Assembly: GCF_008039575.1 (NCBI RefSeq)
Contig: NZ_VDUY01000003.1
Location: 186,001-250,000 of the forward strand
DNA: 64,000 nt
Origin: Zeimonas arvi
GTDB taxonomy: Bacteria > Pseudomonadota > Gammaproteobacteria > Burkholderiales > Burkholderiaceae_E
Reading direction: 5' to 3'
Positions within the stretch are counted from its first letter, which is position 1. Each line of letters starts with the position of its first letter. Shown here one piece after another: positions 36,786 to 47,797 of the stretch. The notes below the pieces were generated by a model. That model saw only the letters and a program-made list of their open reading frames with translations. It searched no databases and was not told where the DNA came from. Made by a program: the position numbers and the translations under genes.

Positions 36786-37157
36786 ATGAAGCTGCATGCC
36801 GACATGCCGTCGCCGCTGAACACCGTCACGGCCTACGGACCGGACTGGATCGAGATCAACCGCCGGCGCTTCGACGGCGCGGTGGTGGTCATGCCCGAGG
36901 GCGAGGTGACCGCCTGGTCGGCGCAGCGCTTCGAGACGCTTTCTGCCGCGGATTTCGAGTCGCTGCTCGCCCGGGCGCCCGAGCTCGTGCTGCTCGGCAC
37001 CGGGCAGAAGCAGCGATTCCCCCACCCCCGCCTGACCGCGGCGCTGACGGCCGCCGGCGTCGGCGTCGACGTCATGAACACGCACGCCGCCTGCCGCACC
37101 TACAACATCCTGATGGCCGAAGGCCGCAGGGTCCTGGCGGCGCTCCTGCCCGATTGA
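36786..37157 (+). CDS. Mth938-like (DUF498) domain protein
   Basis: Small protein of 123 residues with the Mth938/NDUFAF3-like fold: YGPDWIEINRRRFDGAVVVMP at the start, LLARAPELVLLGTGQKQRFP in the middle and VDVMNTHAACRTYNILMAEGRRV at the end. The mitochondrial relative helps complex I assembly, but the bacterial role is not settled. It is followed by the bcp gene on the same strand. Confidence 0.88.
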   Translation: MKLHADMPSPLNTVTAYGPDWIEINRRRFDGAVVVMPEGEVTAWSAQRFETLSAADFESLLARAPELVLLGTGQKQRFPHPRLTAALTAAGVGVDVMNTHAACRTYNILMAEGRRVLAALLPD

Positions 37158-37279
37158 AACCCGGTCCGGCAACGCGCGGCGCGCCTCCGCGGGCATGAAT
37201 CCTGCCTGCAATCCGCCTGTGTTAATGTGAACCGAGACCCTCGCCCGGCACTCGGCCGGGCCGACCCAAGGAGGTGCGA

Positions 37280-37741
37280 TTGAGCGTGACCATTGGCCAG
37301 AAGCTGCCCGATTTCAGGGCGGCGTCCACGGGCGGCGAATTCTCGCTGTCCTCGACGAAGGGCCGCAAGCTCGTCCTGTATTTCTACCCGAAGGACAACA
37401 CCCCGGGTTGCACGAACGAGAGCATCGACTTCCGCGACCGGATCGACGCGTTCGAGAAGGCCGGCGCAACGATCGTCGGCGTCTCGCGCGACAGCCTGAA
37501 GTCGCACGAAGGCTTCCGCGCGAAGCATGCGCTGCCCTTCGAGCTGATCTCCGATCCCGACGAAGCACTCTGCGGACTGTTCGACGTCATGAAGATGAAG
37601 AACATGTACGGCCGGCAGGTCCGCGGCGTGGAACGGTCCACATTCGTGATCGGCAGCGACGGCACGCTGGCCCGCGAGTGGCGCGGCGTCAAGGTCCCCG
37701 GCCACGCCGCCGAAGTCCTCGACTTCGTCCGCTCGATCTGA
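37280..37741 (+). CDS. bcp: Thioredoxin-dependent peroxiredoxin Bcp
   Basis: Peroxiredoxin of 153 residues that reduces hydroperoxides. Peroxidatic cysteine lies in YPKDNTPGCTNE (about residue 45); the resolving cysteine five residues later in many Bcp proteins is absent, so it would act as a 1-Cys type. Start is TTG 37280, five bases after a strong AAGGAGG at 37268-37274; a GTG at 37286 is the alternative. No hydrophobic leader is seen, so it is cytosolic. Confidence 0.9.
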   Translation: MSVTIGQKLPDFRAASTGGEFSLSSTKGRKLVLYFYPKDNTPGCTNESIDFRDRIDAFEKAGATIVGVSRDSLKSHEGFRAKHALPFELISDPDEALCGLFDVMKMKNMYGRQVRGVERSTFVIGSDGTLAREWRGVKVPGHAAEVLDFVRSI

Positions 37742-37778
37742 CCGCGGGCGACCCCAGCGCTCCGGCCTCCGTCGGCCC

Positions 37779-37822
37779 CCCGCCCTTCGGCCGCCCGCCC
37801 CCCGCCCTTCGGCCGCCCGCCC
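37779..37822. repeat. Perfect 22-bp tandem duplication
   Basis: Two adjacent identical 22-bp units (37779-37800 and 37801-37822), very C-rich, lie between bcp and phoH. Copy number two only. Probably a slippage product; it may vary between strains. Confidence 0.85.
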
Positions 37823-37857
37823 CCTCCTCCCTGCACGGCCTCGCCATCCTCGACATC

Positions 37858-39540
37858 ATGCCGCTTCCCAAGCCGCCCACCCGACCCGCCACGCTGATCG
37901 ACCTGAGCACTGCAACGCGAGCGCGCGCGACGCGCCCCCGCGTCAAGAAGACCGAAGCGATGGCGCAGCCCGCCGAAGCCGTACTGGCCGAGGCCGCCGC
38001 GCCCTCGGCGCACGCGGAACCGGTCGTGGCCCGGGCCGCGCCGGCGGCGCCGACCGTGCCGCCCGCGGCAAGCGCAAGGCCGCCGACAAGCGCACAGCCC
38101 GCCGCAATGCCTGCCCTGGCGCCGGCGGCCCGCAATCGCCGCAAGCGGCAATCGGCCGAGTCGCCGCGGCTCTTCGTGCTCGACACCAACGTGCTGATGC
38201 ACGACCCGAGCAGCCTGTTCCGTTTCGCCGAGCACGACGTCTTCCTCCCGATGATGGTGCTCGAGGAGCTCGACCACCACAAGAAGGGGATGTCCGAGGT
38301 CTCGCGCAACGTGCGGCAGGTCAGCCGCGCGCTCGACGAGATGATCGCCACGGTCGACGGCGACATCGACGACGGCATCCCGCTGGCGGCGCTCGGCAGC
38401 AAGGAAGCCACCGGCAGGCTCTACTTCCAGACGCAGGCGGTGGCCTCGATGCTGCCGGCCAGCCTGCCCATGGGCAAGGCCGACAACCAGATCCTCGGCG
38501 TGGTCCGCGCCATGCAGGACCAGCACCCCGAGCGCAAGGTCGTGCTGGTGTCCAAGGACATCAACATGCGGATCAAGGCCCGGACCATGGGCCTGCCCGC
38601 AGAGGACTACTTCAACGACCAGGTCATCGAGGACACCGACCTGCTCTACGCCGGCACGCTCCAGTTGCCGGCCGACTTCTGGGAACGGCACGGCAAGGGC
38701 GTCGAGTCGTGGCAGCAGGGCGGGCAGACCTTCTACCGGATCACCGGCCCGCTGGTGTCCTCGCTGCTGCTCAACCAGTTCGTCTGGTCCGACGGCGAAC
38801 TGCCGCTGACCGCCAAGGTCAGGGAGATCGCCGGGCGCACCGCGGTGCTGCAGACGCTGCGCGACTACGGTCACCTGAAGAACGCGGTCTGGGGCGTCAC
38901 CGCGCGCAACCGCGAGCAGAACTTCGCGCTGAACCTGCTGATGGATCCCGAGATCGACTTCGTGACGTTGCTCGGCCAGGCGGGCACCGGCAAGACGCTG
39001 CTGGCGCTGGCCGCCGGCCTGGTGCAGGTGCTCGAGACCCGGCGCTACACCGACATCATCATGACCCGCGCCACGGTGCCGGTCGGCGAGGACATCGGAT
39101 ACCTGCCGGGTACCGAGGAAGAGAAGATGCAGCCCTGGATGGGCGCGCTCGAGGACAATCTCGAAGTGCTCAACCAGACCGACGCAGGCGCCGGCGAGTG
39201 GGGGCGCAGCACGACCAACGACCTGATTCGCAGCCGGGTCAAGGTCAAGGCCATGTCCTTCATGCGCGGGCGCACCTTCATCAACAAGTTCCTCATCGTC
39301 GACGAGGCGCAGAACCTGACGCCCAAGCAGATGAAGACCCTGGTCACGCGCGCCGGCCCGGGCACCAAGGTGGTCTGCCTGGGCAACATCGCGCAGATCG
39401 ACACGCCCTATCTGACCGAGGGCTCGTCGGGCCTGACCTACGTGGTCGACCGCTTCAAGGGCTGGGCGCACGCGGGCCACGTGACCCTGCAGCGCGGCGA
39501 GCGTTCGCGCCTGGCCGACTTCGCCGCCGACGCCCTCTAG
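37858..39540 (+). CDS. PhoH-PIN ATPase (PhoH2 type)
   Basis: Protein of 560 residues with an N-terminal PIN ribonuclease domain fused to a PhoH helicase-like ATPase. After an Ala/Pro-rich low-complexity leader (about 1-95), PIN starts at LFVLDTNVLMHDP (about 102) with acidic residues at VLEELD; the PhoH domain starts near 345 and has LLGQAGTGKTLLALA (Walker A, about 372-386) and FLIVDEAQNLTPKQ (Walker B). PhoH2 proteins unwind and cut RNA. The gene overlaps the stop of the DUF2817 gene on the other strand by 4 bp. Confidence 0.92.
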   Translation: MPLPKPPTRPATLIDLSTATRARATRPRVKKTEAMAQPAEAVLAEAAAPSAHAEPVVARAAPAAPTVPPAASARPPTSAQPAAMPALAPAARNRRKRQSAESPRLFVLDTNVLMHDPSSLFRFAEHDVFLPMMVLEELDHHKKGMSEVSRNVRQVSRALDEMIATVDGDIDDGIPLAALGSKEATGRLYFQTQAVASMLPASLPMGKADNQILGVVRAMQDQHPERKVVLVSKDINMRIKARTMGLPAEDYFNDQVIEDTDLLYAGTLQLPADFWERHGKGVESWQQGGQTFYRITGPLVSSLLLNQFVWSDGELPLTAKVREIAGRTAVLQTLRDYGHLKNAVWGVTARNREQNFALNLLMDPEIDFVTLLGQAGTGKTLLALAAGLVQVLETRRYTDIIMTRATVPVGEDIGYLPGTEEEKMQPWMGALEDNLEVLNQTDAGAGEWGRSTTNDLIRSRVKVKAMSFMRGRTFINKFLIVDEAQNLTPKQMKTLVTRAGPGTKVVCLGNIAQIDTPYLTEGSSGLTYVVDRFKGWAHAGHVTLQRGERSRLADFAADAL

Positions 39541-40667
39541 CGCCAGGCGGCAAGCCCGGCCAGCGTGGCGTGCTGGATCCCGATCGCGTGGCCCAGCACG
39601 CTTCGCTGCCAGTCGAGCGACTGCGGCGAAAAGGCTTCGCGCACCTGCTCGCGCAGGGCGGCGCGTCGCGGATCGGCTGCCGCCGCGTCGCCGAAGCGCA
39701 GCCAGCGGTCGGCCTGCAGCGCCCGCCGCGCGTCGTCCATGTCCACGGTGCCGAACTCGATGACCGCGCCGGTGACATCAGCCTGGGCAGCGTAGCGCTG
39801 CACGCCGTGGAACAGCAGGCCGGTGTATTTCGGGCGCGCCGCGCCGCCGAAGCCGCCGCGGGTCTCGACCTGCTCGCGACCCCACCAGTCGCCGGCGCGC
39901 TCCCAGCCCGGGCCTCCGGGCTCGTTGAAGCACAGGAAGAAAGGCTGGCCGCGCTCGCCGAGCGCGGTGTGCCAGTCGATCAACGCGATTCGCCCGGCCG
40001 ATGACAGGTGCCGGCGGACGATCGCCTCGAGCGTGCGGTTCGACCACTCGGGCCCGATTCCTCCGTAGTTCAGGCCATCGGCGTGCGTGTACTGCCCGCG
40101 GCTGGTCATGTCGACGAAGGCGTCCTGGCCATTGCGCCCGATCCAGTCGATTCGCGCCGCATCGGCCGCGGCGAGCGCCTCGGGCGTCCACACCGACGGG
40201 CACAGTGCCGCGTGCAGCTCGACGTAAGCCGGGTTGCCTGGCGCGCCCGCCGACCAGTCGATGAAGTTCCGGTTCAGGTCGACGTTGTTCTCGGTGGTCC
40301 GCGTGATGTGCGCGAAGCCGTAGGGATTGATCGCGTGAACGAGCACCACGCGCACCGGCGGCACGGGCGCGCCGGTCGCGATCGCGTCGAGCAGCGCGAC
40401 CTGCGCAGCCGAACCGACGAAGCCCTCCGGCCCGTGCGTGCCGCTGACCAGCAGCAAGGCACGATCCGCCCGGTCGGGACCCAGCACCGCCACGTCGGTC
40501 GTCAACGAGCCGCCATCCGGTGCGACGGCCGCATCGTTGACGAAGACATCCAGGCGCGCCCCGGCGCGGGCCGCCGCGGCAAGGAAACGGGCCCGGGCGC
40601 TGGCGTAGTCCGGCGCGAAGCAGGCGCCCGCCAGCGCCTCGGAAACCGGTTGCGCAACGAAGCCCAT
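39537..40667 (-). CDS. DUF2817 / M14-like metallopeptidase
   Basis: Protein of 376 residues in the DUF2817 family, related to zinc carboxypeptidases. GTHGPEGF (about 78-85) holds the HxxE zinc pair, with HAINPYGFAH and the DLNRNF arginine motif following; later histidine LIDWHTALG (about 228) would be the third ligand. No signal peptide is seen. It is the last gene of the tight cluster with the ABC transporter and hydrolase, starting 2 bp after the hydrolase stop. Likely acts on a peptide or amide imported by that transporter. Confidence 0.82.
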   Translation of the reverse strand: MGFVAQPVSEALAGACFAPDYASARARFLAAAARAGARLDVFVNDAAVAPDGGSLTTDVAVLGPDRADRALLLVSGTHGPEGFVGSAAQVALLDAIATGAPVPPVRVVLVHAINPYGFAHITRTTENNVDLNRNFIDWSAGAPGNPAYVELHAALCPSVWTPEALAAADAARIDWIGRNGQDAFVDMTSRGQYTHADGLNYGGIGPEWSNRTLEAIVRRHLSSAGRIALIDWHTALGERGQPFFLCFNEPGGPGWERAGDWWGREQVETRGGFGGAARPKYTGLLFHGVQRYAAQADVTGAVIEFGTVDMDDARRALQADRWLRFGDAAAADPRRAALREQVREAFSPQSLDWQRSVLGHAIGIQHATLAGLAAWR

Positions 40668-40669
40668 GC

Positions 40670-41204
40670 TCAGCCCCCTCGCTTCGCGGCGCCGGCGTCG
40701 CTTCCGCCCTCGTCCTCGTAGGTATAGCGGAAGTCGCAGTGGCTTGCGCCCTGCATGATGGTCTGCGTGCGCTTCATCTTCAGCTTCGGGTCGTAGCCTT
40801 CGCAAAAGCTGCCATCGCGCTGGCAGGACAGCAGGTGCCCGATCTCGCCGAGGCCCATCTCGCGATACATCTCGGCGTAACGACAGCGGACCACGTCGAA
40901 GTCGTACTCGGTGTCGGTCTTGCGGCGCACCTCGATCTTCAGCGCGTCCTCTTTCTGCCAGAGCTTGCTCATGTCCACGAAGTGCTGCAGCGAGGTGCCC
41001 TGCTCCGTTTCGGCAGCGAAGCGCCGGGCCTGCTCGATCGCCGACTGGCGCACGGCGTCGCCGACCGTCTTCATCGCGACCTCCTTGCCGTGGCTGGCCT
41101 TCAGCACCTGGTAGACGTGACCGAGGATCTCGGCCTCGATGCGCCGCTTGGCGAGCATCGACAGGTTCTCGGGATGAGCCGGCATCGCTGGCCGGGTCTG
41201 CTTG

Positions 41205-41215
<11 letters not shown>
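40670..41215 (-). CDS. L-2-amino-thiazoline-4-carboxylic acid hydrolase family protein
   Basis: Protein of 181 residues that fits the ATC hydrolase family, whose known members open L-2-amino-thiazoline-4-carboxylate to N-carbamoyl-cysteine. Family-like segments are SMLAKRRIEAEILG, MYREMGLGEIGHLLSCQRDGSFCEGY and the C-terminal TQTIMQGASHCDFRY. Three conserved cysteines are visible (about 129, 137, 159). Its start overlaps the end of the ABC ATPase gene by 11 bp. The exact substrate is inferred only from the family. Confidence 0.82.
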
Positions 41216-42913
<1,698 letters not shown>

Positions 42914-42917
<4 letters not shown>

Positions 42918-43744
42918 CGCGACCTCAGACGTGGGTTCAGCGCGTCGTTCAGGCCCTGCCCGACCAGTGACACCGCCAGCACGGTCAGCAGGATGGCCAC
43001 GCCGGGAATCGCCGACACGTACCACTGCGTGCGCAGCACGCCGCGGCCATGGCCGATCAGGTTGCCCCAGGAGGCCACGTTCGGGTCCGACAGGTTCAGG
43101 AAGGCCAGCGCGCTCTCCATCAGGATGGCCAGCGCCATGACCACGCTGGCATAGACGATCAGCGGCGGCATCGCGTTGGGCAGGATCTCGCGGAAGATGA
43201 TCGCGCCGTCGCGCAGGCCGATGGTGCGGCAGGCCTGGACGAACTCGCGATTGCGCAGCGACAGGAACTCGGCTCGGGTGAGGCGCGCGGGCGCTGGCCA
43301 GGAGACCAGGCCGATCGCCAGCATCACGGTGGTCAGGCCGGAGCCGAACACCGCCACCAGCACCAGCAGCAGCAGGAAGTTCGGAACGGTCTGGAAAGCC
43401 TCGGTGATCCGCATCAGCAGGTTGTCGACCCAGCCGCCGTAGTAGCCGGCCACCGCGCCGACCACGATGCCGAGCGCGATCGCGACCATCGTGGCCACGA
43501 AGCCGATCAGCAGCGAGATGCGCGCGCCGTGGAAGATCTGCGCGGCGATGTCGCGTCCCGATGCGTCGGTTCCCAGCAGGAAGCGATCGGTCGCGAACGG
43601 CCACTGCAGCGGCCGCCCCGCCAGGCTCAGCGGATCGCGGGGGTACAGCATGTCGGCGCTGGCGGCCATCACGAGGACCAGCACCAGAAGCACCAGCCCG
43701 ATCACGGCGCCGGGGTTTCGAACGTAAAGACGAAGGAAGGCCAT
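42914..43744 (-). CDS. Dipeptide ABC transporter permease (DppC type)
   Basis: Inner-membrane permease of 276 residues with an N-terminal OppC_N helix (about 12-32) and five more segments of the BPD_transp_1 fold. LGTDASGRDIAAQIFHGARISL is the DppC-type pre-motif; the EAA-loop is FVQACRTIGLRDGAIIFREILPNAMPP. It lies 4 bp after the DppB-type gene. Confidence 0.93.
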
Positions 43745-43748
43745 GGCT

Positions 43749-44726
43749 TCAGTGCCCGGTGCCGATGCGCGGGTCGAGCCGGGCATAGGCGAGGTCGACG
43801 ATGAAGTTGATCACGATGACCAGGAGCGCCGAGATGAAGACGATGCCCAGCAGCGTGTTGAGGTCGCGCTGGACCACCGAGTCGTAGGCCAGCCGCCCGA
43901 GCCCGGGCAGCGCGAACACGCTCTCGACGACCACCGAGCCGCCCAGCATCGCGCCGGCCTGCAGGCCGATCAGCGTGACCATCGGCAGCAGCGCATTGCG
44001 CAGCACGTGGCGCACGACGACCGCGGTTTCGTTGAGCCCCTTGGCGCGCGCGGTGCGCACGAAATCGAGCGTGAGCACCTCCAGCATCGACGCGCGCATG
44101 ATGCGCAGGTAGATCGCCAGGAAGATCAGCGCCAGCGTGACCGTGGGCAGCAAGAGGTGGCGGGCGATGTCGAGCACCCGGGCAAGGCCCGTGTAGCCGG
44201 CACCGATGGACTCGAAGCCGCCGGGCGGCAGCCAGGACAGCCGCACCGCGAACACCACGATGCCCATCAGGCCGAACCAGAACGAGGGCGTGGCGTAGAA
44301 AACCAGGCCCAATGTGGAGATGGCGGTGTCGGGCCACTTGTTGACCCGGCGCGCCGCGATCACGCCCAGCGCCATGCCGGCCGCGAACGCGAAGGAAAGC
44401 GCCGAAACCATCAGAAGCAGCGTGGCCGGCAGCCGCTCGAGGATCACGTCGACCACCGGCTTGCCGTAGATCGCCGAATGGCCGAGGTCGAAGCTGACCA
44501 GCCGCCACAGGTAGTTGCCGAGCTGCACCGCCACCGGCAGGTCGAGCCCGTAGTGGCGGCGCAGTTCCTCGATCATCGCGGCGTCGCCGCCGCCCATCTG
44601 CGCGACCAGCGCGTCGACCGTATCGCCGGGCGCGAGCTGCAGCAGCAGGAAGAGCCCCGCCAGGATGATCAGGAGCGTCGGCAGGCTGGCCGCCAGCCGA
44701 CGCAGCGCGAGCGAGAGGACCCTCAC
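43749..44726 (-). CDS. Dipeptide ABC transporter permease (DppB type)
   Basis: Inner-membrane permease of 325 residues: N-terminal helix with LQLAPGDTVDAL, six hydrophobic segments, and the EAA-loop TARAKGLNETAVVVRHVLRNALLP (about 228-251). LGLVFYATPSFWFG is typical of DppB. Its start lies 1 bp after the binding-protein stop. Confidence 0.93.
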   Translation of the reverse strand: MRVLSLALRRLAASLPTLLIILAGLFLLLQLAPGDTVDALVAQMGGGDAAMIEELRRHYGLDLPVAVQLGNYLWRLVSFDLGHSAIYGKPVVDVILERLPATLLLMVSALSFAFAAGMALGVIAARRVNKWPDTAISTLGLVFYATPSFWFGLMGIVVFAVRLSWLPPGGFESIGAGYTGLARVLDIARHLLLPTVTLALIFLAIYLRIMRASMLEVLTLDFVRTARAKGLNETAVVVRHVLRNALLPMVTLIGLQAGAMLGGSVVVESVFALPGLGRLAYDSVVQRDLNTLLGIVFISALLVIVINFIVDLAYARLDPRIGTGH

Positions 44727-44727
44727 G

Positions 44728-46332
44728 TCAGGCCGAGAGCCACAGGTCGTGCCAGCTGCTCGAGATCCAGCGCGGCTGATTGTGGTGGTTCTGCAGCGAG
44801 TTGTTGGTCACCGAAATCAGCAGGCGCTCGATGGCCATCCATAGCGGGATCTCCTCGTTGACGCGCTTGACCCAGTCGGCGTACAGCTGGCGCCGCTTGA
44901 CCGGGTCGGTCTCGAAGGCGGCCGCGTCGATCAGCTTGTCGACCTGTTCGGACTGCCAGCCCCACTGGTTGGTCCAGGGCGCGCCCTTGGGGCTGCCCGA
45001 GCGGTACCAGACGGTGGTGGACACGGCCGGGTCGCCGCGATACTGGTGCCAGCCGGTGGCCAGGTCGAAGTTCCAGTCCTTGTACACATTGCTCAGGAAA
45101 CCGGCGGCGTCGTAGCGGACGATCTCCACGCCGATGCCGACCTGCTGCAGCGACTGCTGGATGAAGGTCGACCACAGCGAGATGTCCTCGCCCCAGGGCG
45201 CCGGCACCAGACGGATGCTGAAGCGCTTGCCGTCGGCGCCCTTCTTGTAGCCGGCCTCGTCGAGGAGCGCCTCGGCCTTGCGCTTGTCGAAGGGGTACTT
45301 CGGCGCGTCCTTGGGGAAGAACTTCGGCGCGCTGCTGGGAATCGGGCCTGCGGCCGGCTTGGCGAAGCCGTAGAGGAAGTTCTCGCAGAAGAATTCCACG
45401 TCGAGCGCGCGCACGATCGCCTCGCGCACGCGGCGATCGGCGAGCTCCTTGCGGCGGAAATTGAACTCGATCGTGTTCATCACCGCGTTGCCCTCGTTGC
45501 CGCGGCTCGACACCTCGAACTTCGGGTCCTTCTTCAGGCGGTCGAGGTCGGCCAGCGGCAGCGCGCCTTCCGCGCTGATCTGGATCTGTCCCGACTCGAT
45601 GGCCGCCACCGCCGCGGCCGGGTCGGGGATGAAGCGCCAGACGATCTGGTCGAGGTAGGGGAAGCCCTTGCGCCAGTAGTTCTCGTTGCGCACCGCAATC
45701 ACGTACTGGCCGCGCTCGTACTTCGAGAACTTGAACGGGCCGGTGCCGATCGGCGCGGTGTTGGCCGGGTTCTCGAGCACGTTGGTGCCCTCGTAGACGT
45801 GCTTCGGCGCGATGTATCCGAGGTCGGACATCGCGCGCAGCATCAGGTCCATCGGCATCGGCCGGGAATACCGGAACACGGCGGTGTGCGCATCGGGCGT
45901 GTCGACGCCCTCGAGATAGAGCTGCAGCGCTGTGCCGTAGTTCAGGTGCTTCTTCCACATCTCCATGGCCGTGTACTGGACGTCGGCCGAGGTGAAGGGC
46001 TTGCCGTCGTGCCAGTTCACGCCCTGGCGCAGCTTGAAGGTGATCGTCTTGCCGTCGGGCGACGTCTCCCACGACGTGGCGAGCACCGGTGTCGGCTCGC
46101 CCTTCGCATCGAGGTCGACCAGCGGCTCCATGATCTTGCCGCCGACCACGTAGACGCCGGTGGAGGCGCGCAGGGCCGGATTCAGGATGCGCTGCTCGCC
46201 CTGCATGTGGACGGTGACGGTGCCGCCGCGGCGCGGCTCGCCCTTGCCCTGCGCCTGGGCGAGGCCGGGAATCGAGGCGGTCAGCGCGACGGCCGGTGCG
46301 GTCTTCAGTGCGTCACGACGGGTAAAGCTCAT
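44728..46332 (-). CDS. Peptide/amine ABC transporter substrate-binding protein
   Basis: Periplasmic binding protein of 534 residues, SBP family 5 (DppA/OppA). The N-terminus FTRRDALKTAPAVALTA is a Tat-type twin-arginine signal ending near AQAQG. The family block TFKLRQGVNWHDGKPFTSADV (about 94-114) is clear. Family members bind di- and oligopeptides but also opines, nickel and sugars. A 125-bp gap with a small hairpin separates it from the oxidoreductase gene upstream. Confidence 0.93.
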   Translation of the reverse strand: MSFTRRDALKTAPAVALTASIPGLAQAQGKGEPRRGGTVTVHMQGEQRILNPALRASTGVYVVGGKIMEPLVDLDAKGEPTPVLATSWETSPDGKTITFKLRQGVNWHDGKPFTSADVQYTAMEMWKKHLNYGTALQLYLEGVDTPDAHTAVFRYSRPMPMDLMLRAMSDLGYIAPKHVYEGTNVLENPANTAPIGTGPFKFSKYERGQYVIAVRNENYWRKGFPYLDQIVWRFIPDPAAAVAAIESGQIQISAEGALPLADLDRLKKDPKFEVSSRGNEGNAVMNTIEFNFRRKELADRRVREAIVRALDVEFFCENFLYGFAKPAAGPIPSSAPKFFPKDAPKYPFDKRKAEALLDEAGYKKGADGKRFSIRLVPAPWGEDISLWSTFIQQSLQQVGIGVEIVRYDAAGFLSNVYKDWNFDLATGWHQYRGDPAVSTTVWYRSGSPKGAPWTNQWGWQSEQVDKLIDAAAFETDPVKRRQLYADWVKRVNEEIPLWMAIERLLISVTNNSLQNHHNQPRWISSSWHDLWLSA

Positions 46333-46363
46333 CTTTCATCTCCCTTTCATGTTGTTGCGACGA

Positions 46364-46381
46364 TGCCGATAGCCGTCGGCA
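46364..46381 (-). other. Small hairpin between oxidoreductase and binding-protein genes
   Basis: TGCCGA-N6-TCGGCA forms a short stem in the 125-bp gap inside the operon, 32 bp before the binding-protein start. Hairpins at such positions can raise expression of the binding protein relative to upstream genes by shielding the mRNA end. The rest of the gap shows nothing. Confidence 0.4.
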
Positions 46382-46457
46382 AACCTCTCTTATTACGCCC
46401 GGGGCGCGCCCGAGTCGATCGAATCCGTTCTGCGCATATCGTTATCGCGTCGCGGTT

Positions 46458-47771
46458 TCAGATTTCGCGCCGGTCGAGTTGCCGGTAGTGCAGCAGCATC
46501 AGCGGGGCGACCCGACGCGCCAGCGAATGCAGGGGCAGCGGCGCCGGCTCGCTGAGCGGCAGGGCAAGCTCGTTGACCGGAACGCCTCTGACCGCCTTGG
46601 CGAACTCGCCGCCCAGCGCCATCGACAGGGCCACTGCCCGCCCGTTGCAGCCCACCCAGGCCCAGCCGTCGGGACCCAGCCGGTGAAAGCGCGGCATGAA
46701 GTCCGCCGTCATCCCCACATAGCCGTTCCAGACGTGATCGAAGCGCACCTCCCCGATCTGCGGCCACAGGCGCCGCAGGCGATCGCCGATCATCGCCTCG
46801 AGCCGCCTGACCCGGTTGAAGGGCGCGATGATCGCGCCGCCGGTCACCAGCCGGTTGCGCGCGTCCCAGCGCCCGAAATGCAGGTCTCCATGGGTGTCGG
46901 ACATCGCCTGGCGGCCCGGGATCACGGTGGCGCGGACCGCCTCGGGCAAGGGCAGCGTGGCCATCTGCCAGGACAGCACCGGCACCACCTGGCGAGCGAT
47001 CCGAGGCGCCAGCGTGGGCGAGAACTCGCCGGTATAGGCGTTGGTGGCCAGCACCAGCGCCCGGGCCCGCATCTGGCCGGCGGGCGTGCGCACCACCCAT
47101 TGATCGCCCTGGCGGGCAAAATCGAGCACCGGCGTGTGCCCGAAGATCCGGCCGCCGGCCTCGACCACCGCCTGCGCCAGTCCGCGGGCCAGCGCCAGCG
47201 GGTTGACATGGCCGCCGCTGCGGTTCCAGAAACCACCGTGCCAGGCATCGGAGCCGAGCATCTCGCGCACCTGCGCAGTGCCCAGCAACTCGACCTGCGC
47301 GCCGCGCTTGCCCCACTGTCGCACCCGTCGCTCGGAGATCGCGATGCGGCCCGGGGTATGCACGGGCTGCACCCAGCCGGTCTGCTCCGCCTCGGCCGCG
47401 ATCGCATGCTCGCGAACCGTGTCGAACAGCGTGTTCGCACTGTCGCGCAACAACGCGACGAAGCGTTCCCCCGCTTCGCCGTGACGGGCCTCGATGTCGT
47501 CCGGGTCGGGGCGAGTGAGCGTGGGAATGACCTGGCCGTTGTTGCGCCCCGATCCGCCCCAGCCCGGCTCGACCGCCTCCAGAACCGCGACATCGACGCC
47601 CGACTTGCGCAGGTTCAGCGCGGTGGACAGGCCGGTGAAGCCGGCGCCGATCACGACCACGTCGGCACTCGCGCTGCCGTCCAGCGCCGGACACGGCGCA
47701 CCGGCCGGCGTGACCGTCGACCACAGCGACGCGAGATCGGCGACTGAGGCCGACCGAGACTCGGATACCAT
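46458..47771 (-). CDS. FAD-dependent amine/amino-acid oxidoreductase (DAO family)
   Basis: Flavoprotein of 437 residues of the DAO family (glycine oxidase, DadA, gamma-glutamylputrescine oxidase PuuB branch). Rossmann motif ADVVVIGAGFTGLSTALNLRK (about 37-56), GGSGRNNGQVIPTL (PuuB-like) and C-terminal GWAWVGCNGRAVALSMALG, FAD-binding. It should oxidise an amine or amino acid with an imine product. It begins 26 bp after the beta-lyase gene. Confidence 0.88.
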   Translation of the reverse strand: MVSESRSASVADLASLWSTVTPAGAPCPALDGSASADVVVIGAGFTGLSTALNLRKSGVDVAVLEAVEPGWGGSGRNNGQVIPTLTRPDPDDIEARHGEAGERFVALLRDSANTLFDTVREHAIAAEAEQTGWVQPVHTPGRIAISERRVRQWGKRGAQVELLGTAQVREMLGSDAWHGGFWNRSGGHVNPLALARGLAQAVVEAGGRIFGHTPVLDFARQGDQWVVRTPAGQMRARALVLATNAYTGEFSPTLAPRIARQVVPVLSWQMATLPLPEAVRATVIPGRQAMSDTHGDLHFGRWDARNRLVTGGAIIAPFNRVRRLEAMIGDRLRRLWPQIGEVRFDHVWNGYVGMTADFMPRFHRLGPDGWAWVGCNGRAVALSMALGGEFAKAVRGVPVNELALPLSEPAPLPLHSLARRVAPLMLLHYRQLDRREI

Positions 47772-47797
47772 CGTTTGCTCCTTGCGAACAGGTCGGT

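Noticed and set aside
37779-37822. Possible short CRISPR-like or minisatellite array
   Set aside because: Only two adjacent units and no spacers; simple tandem duplication.
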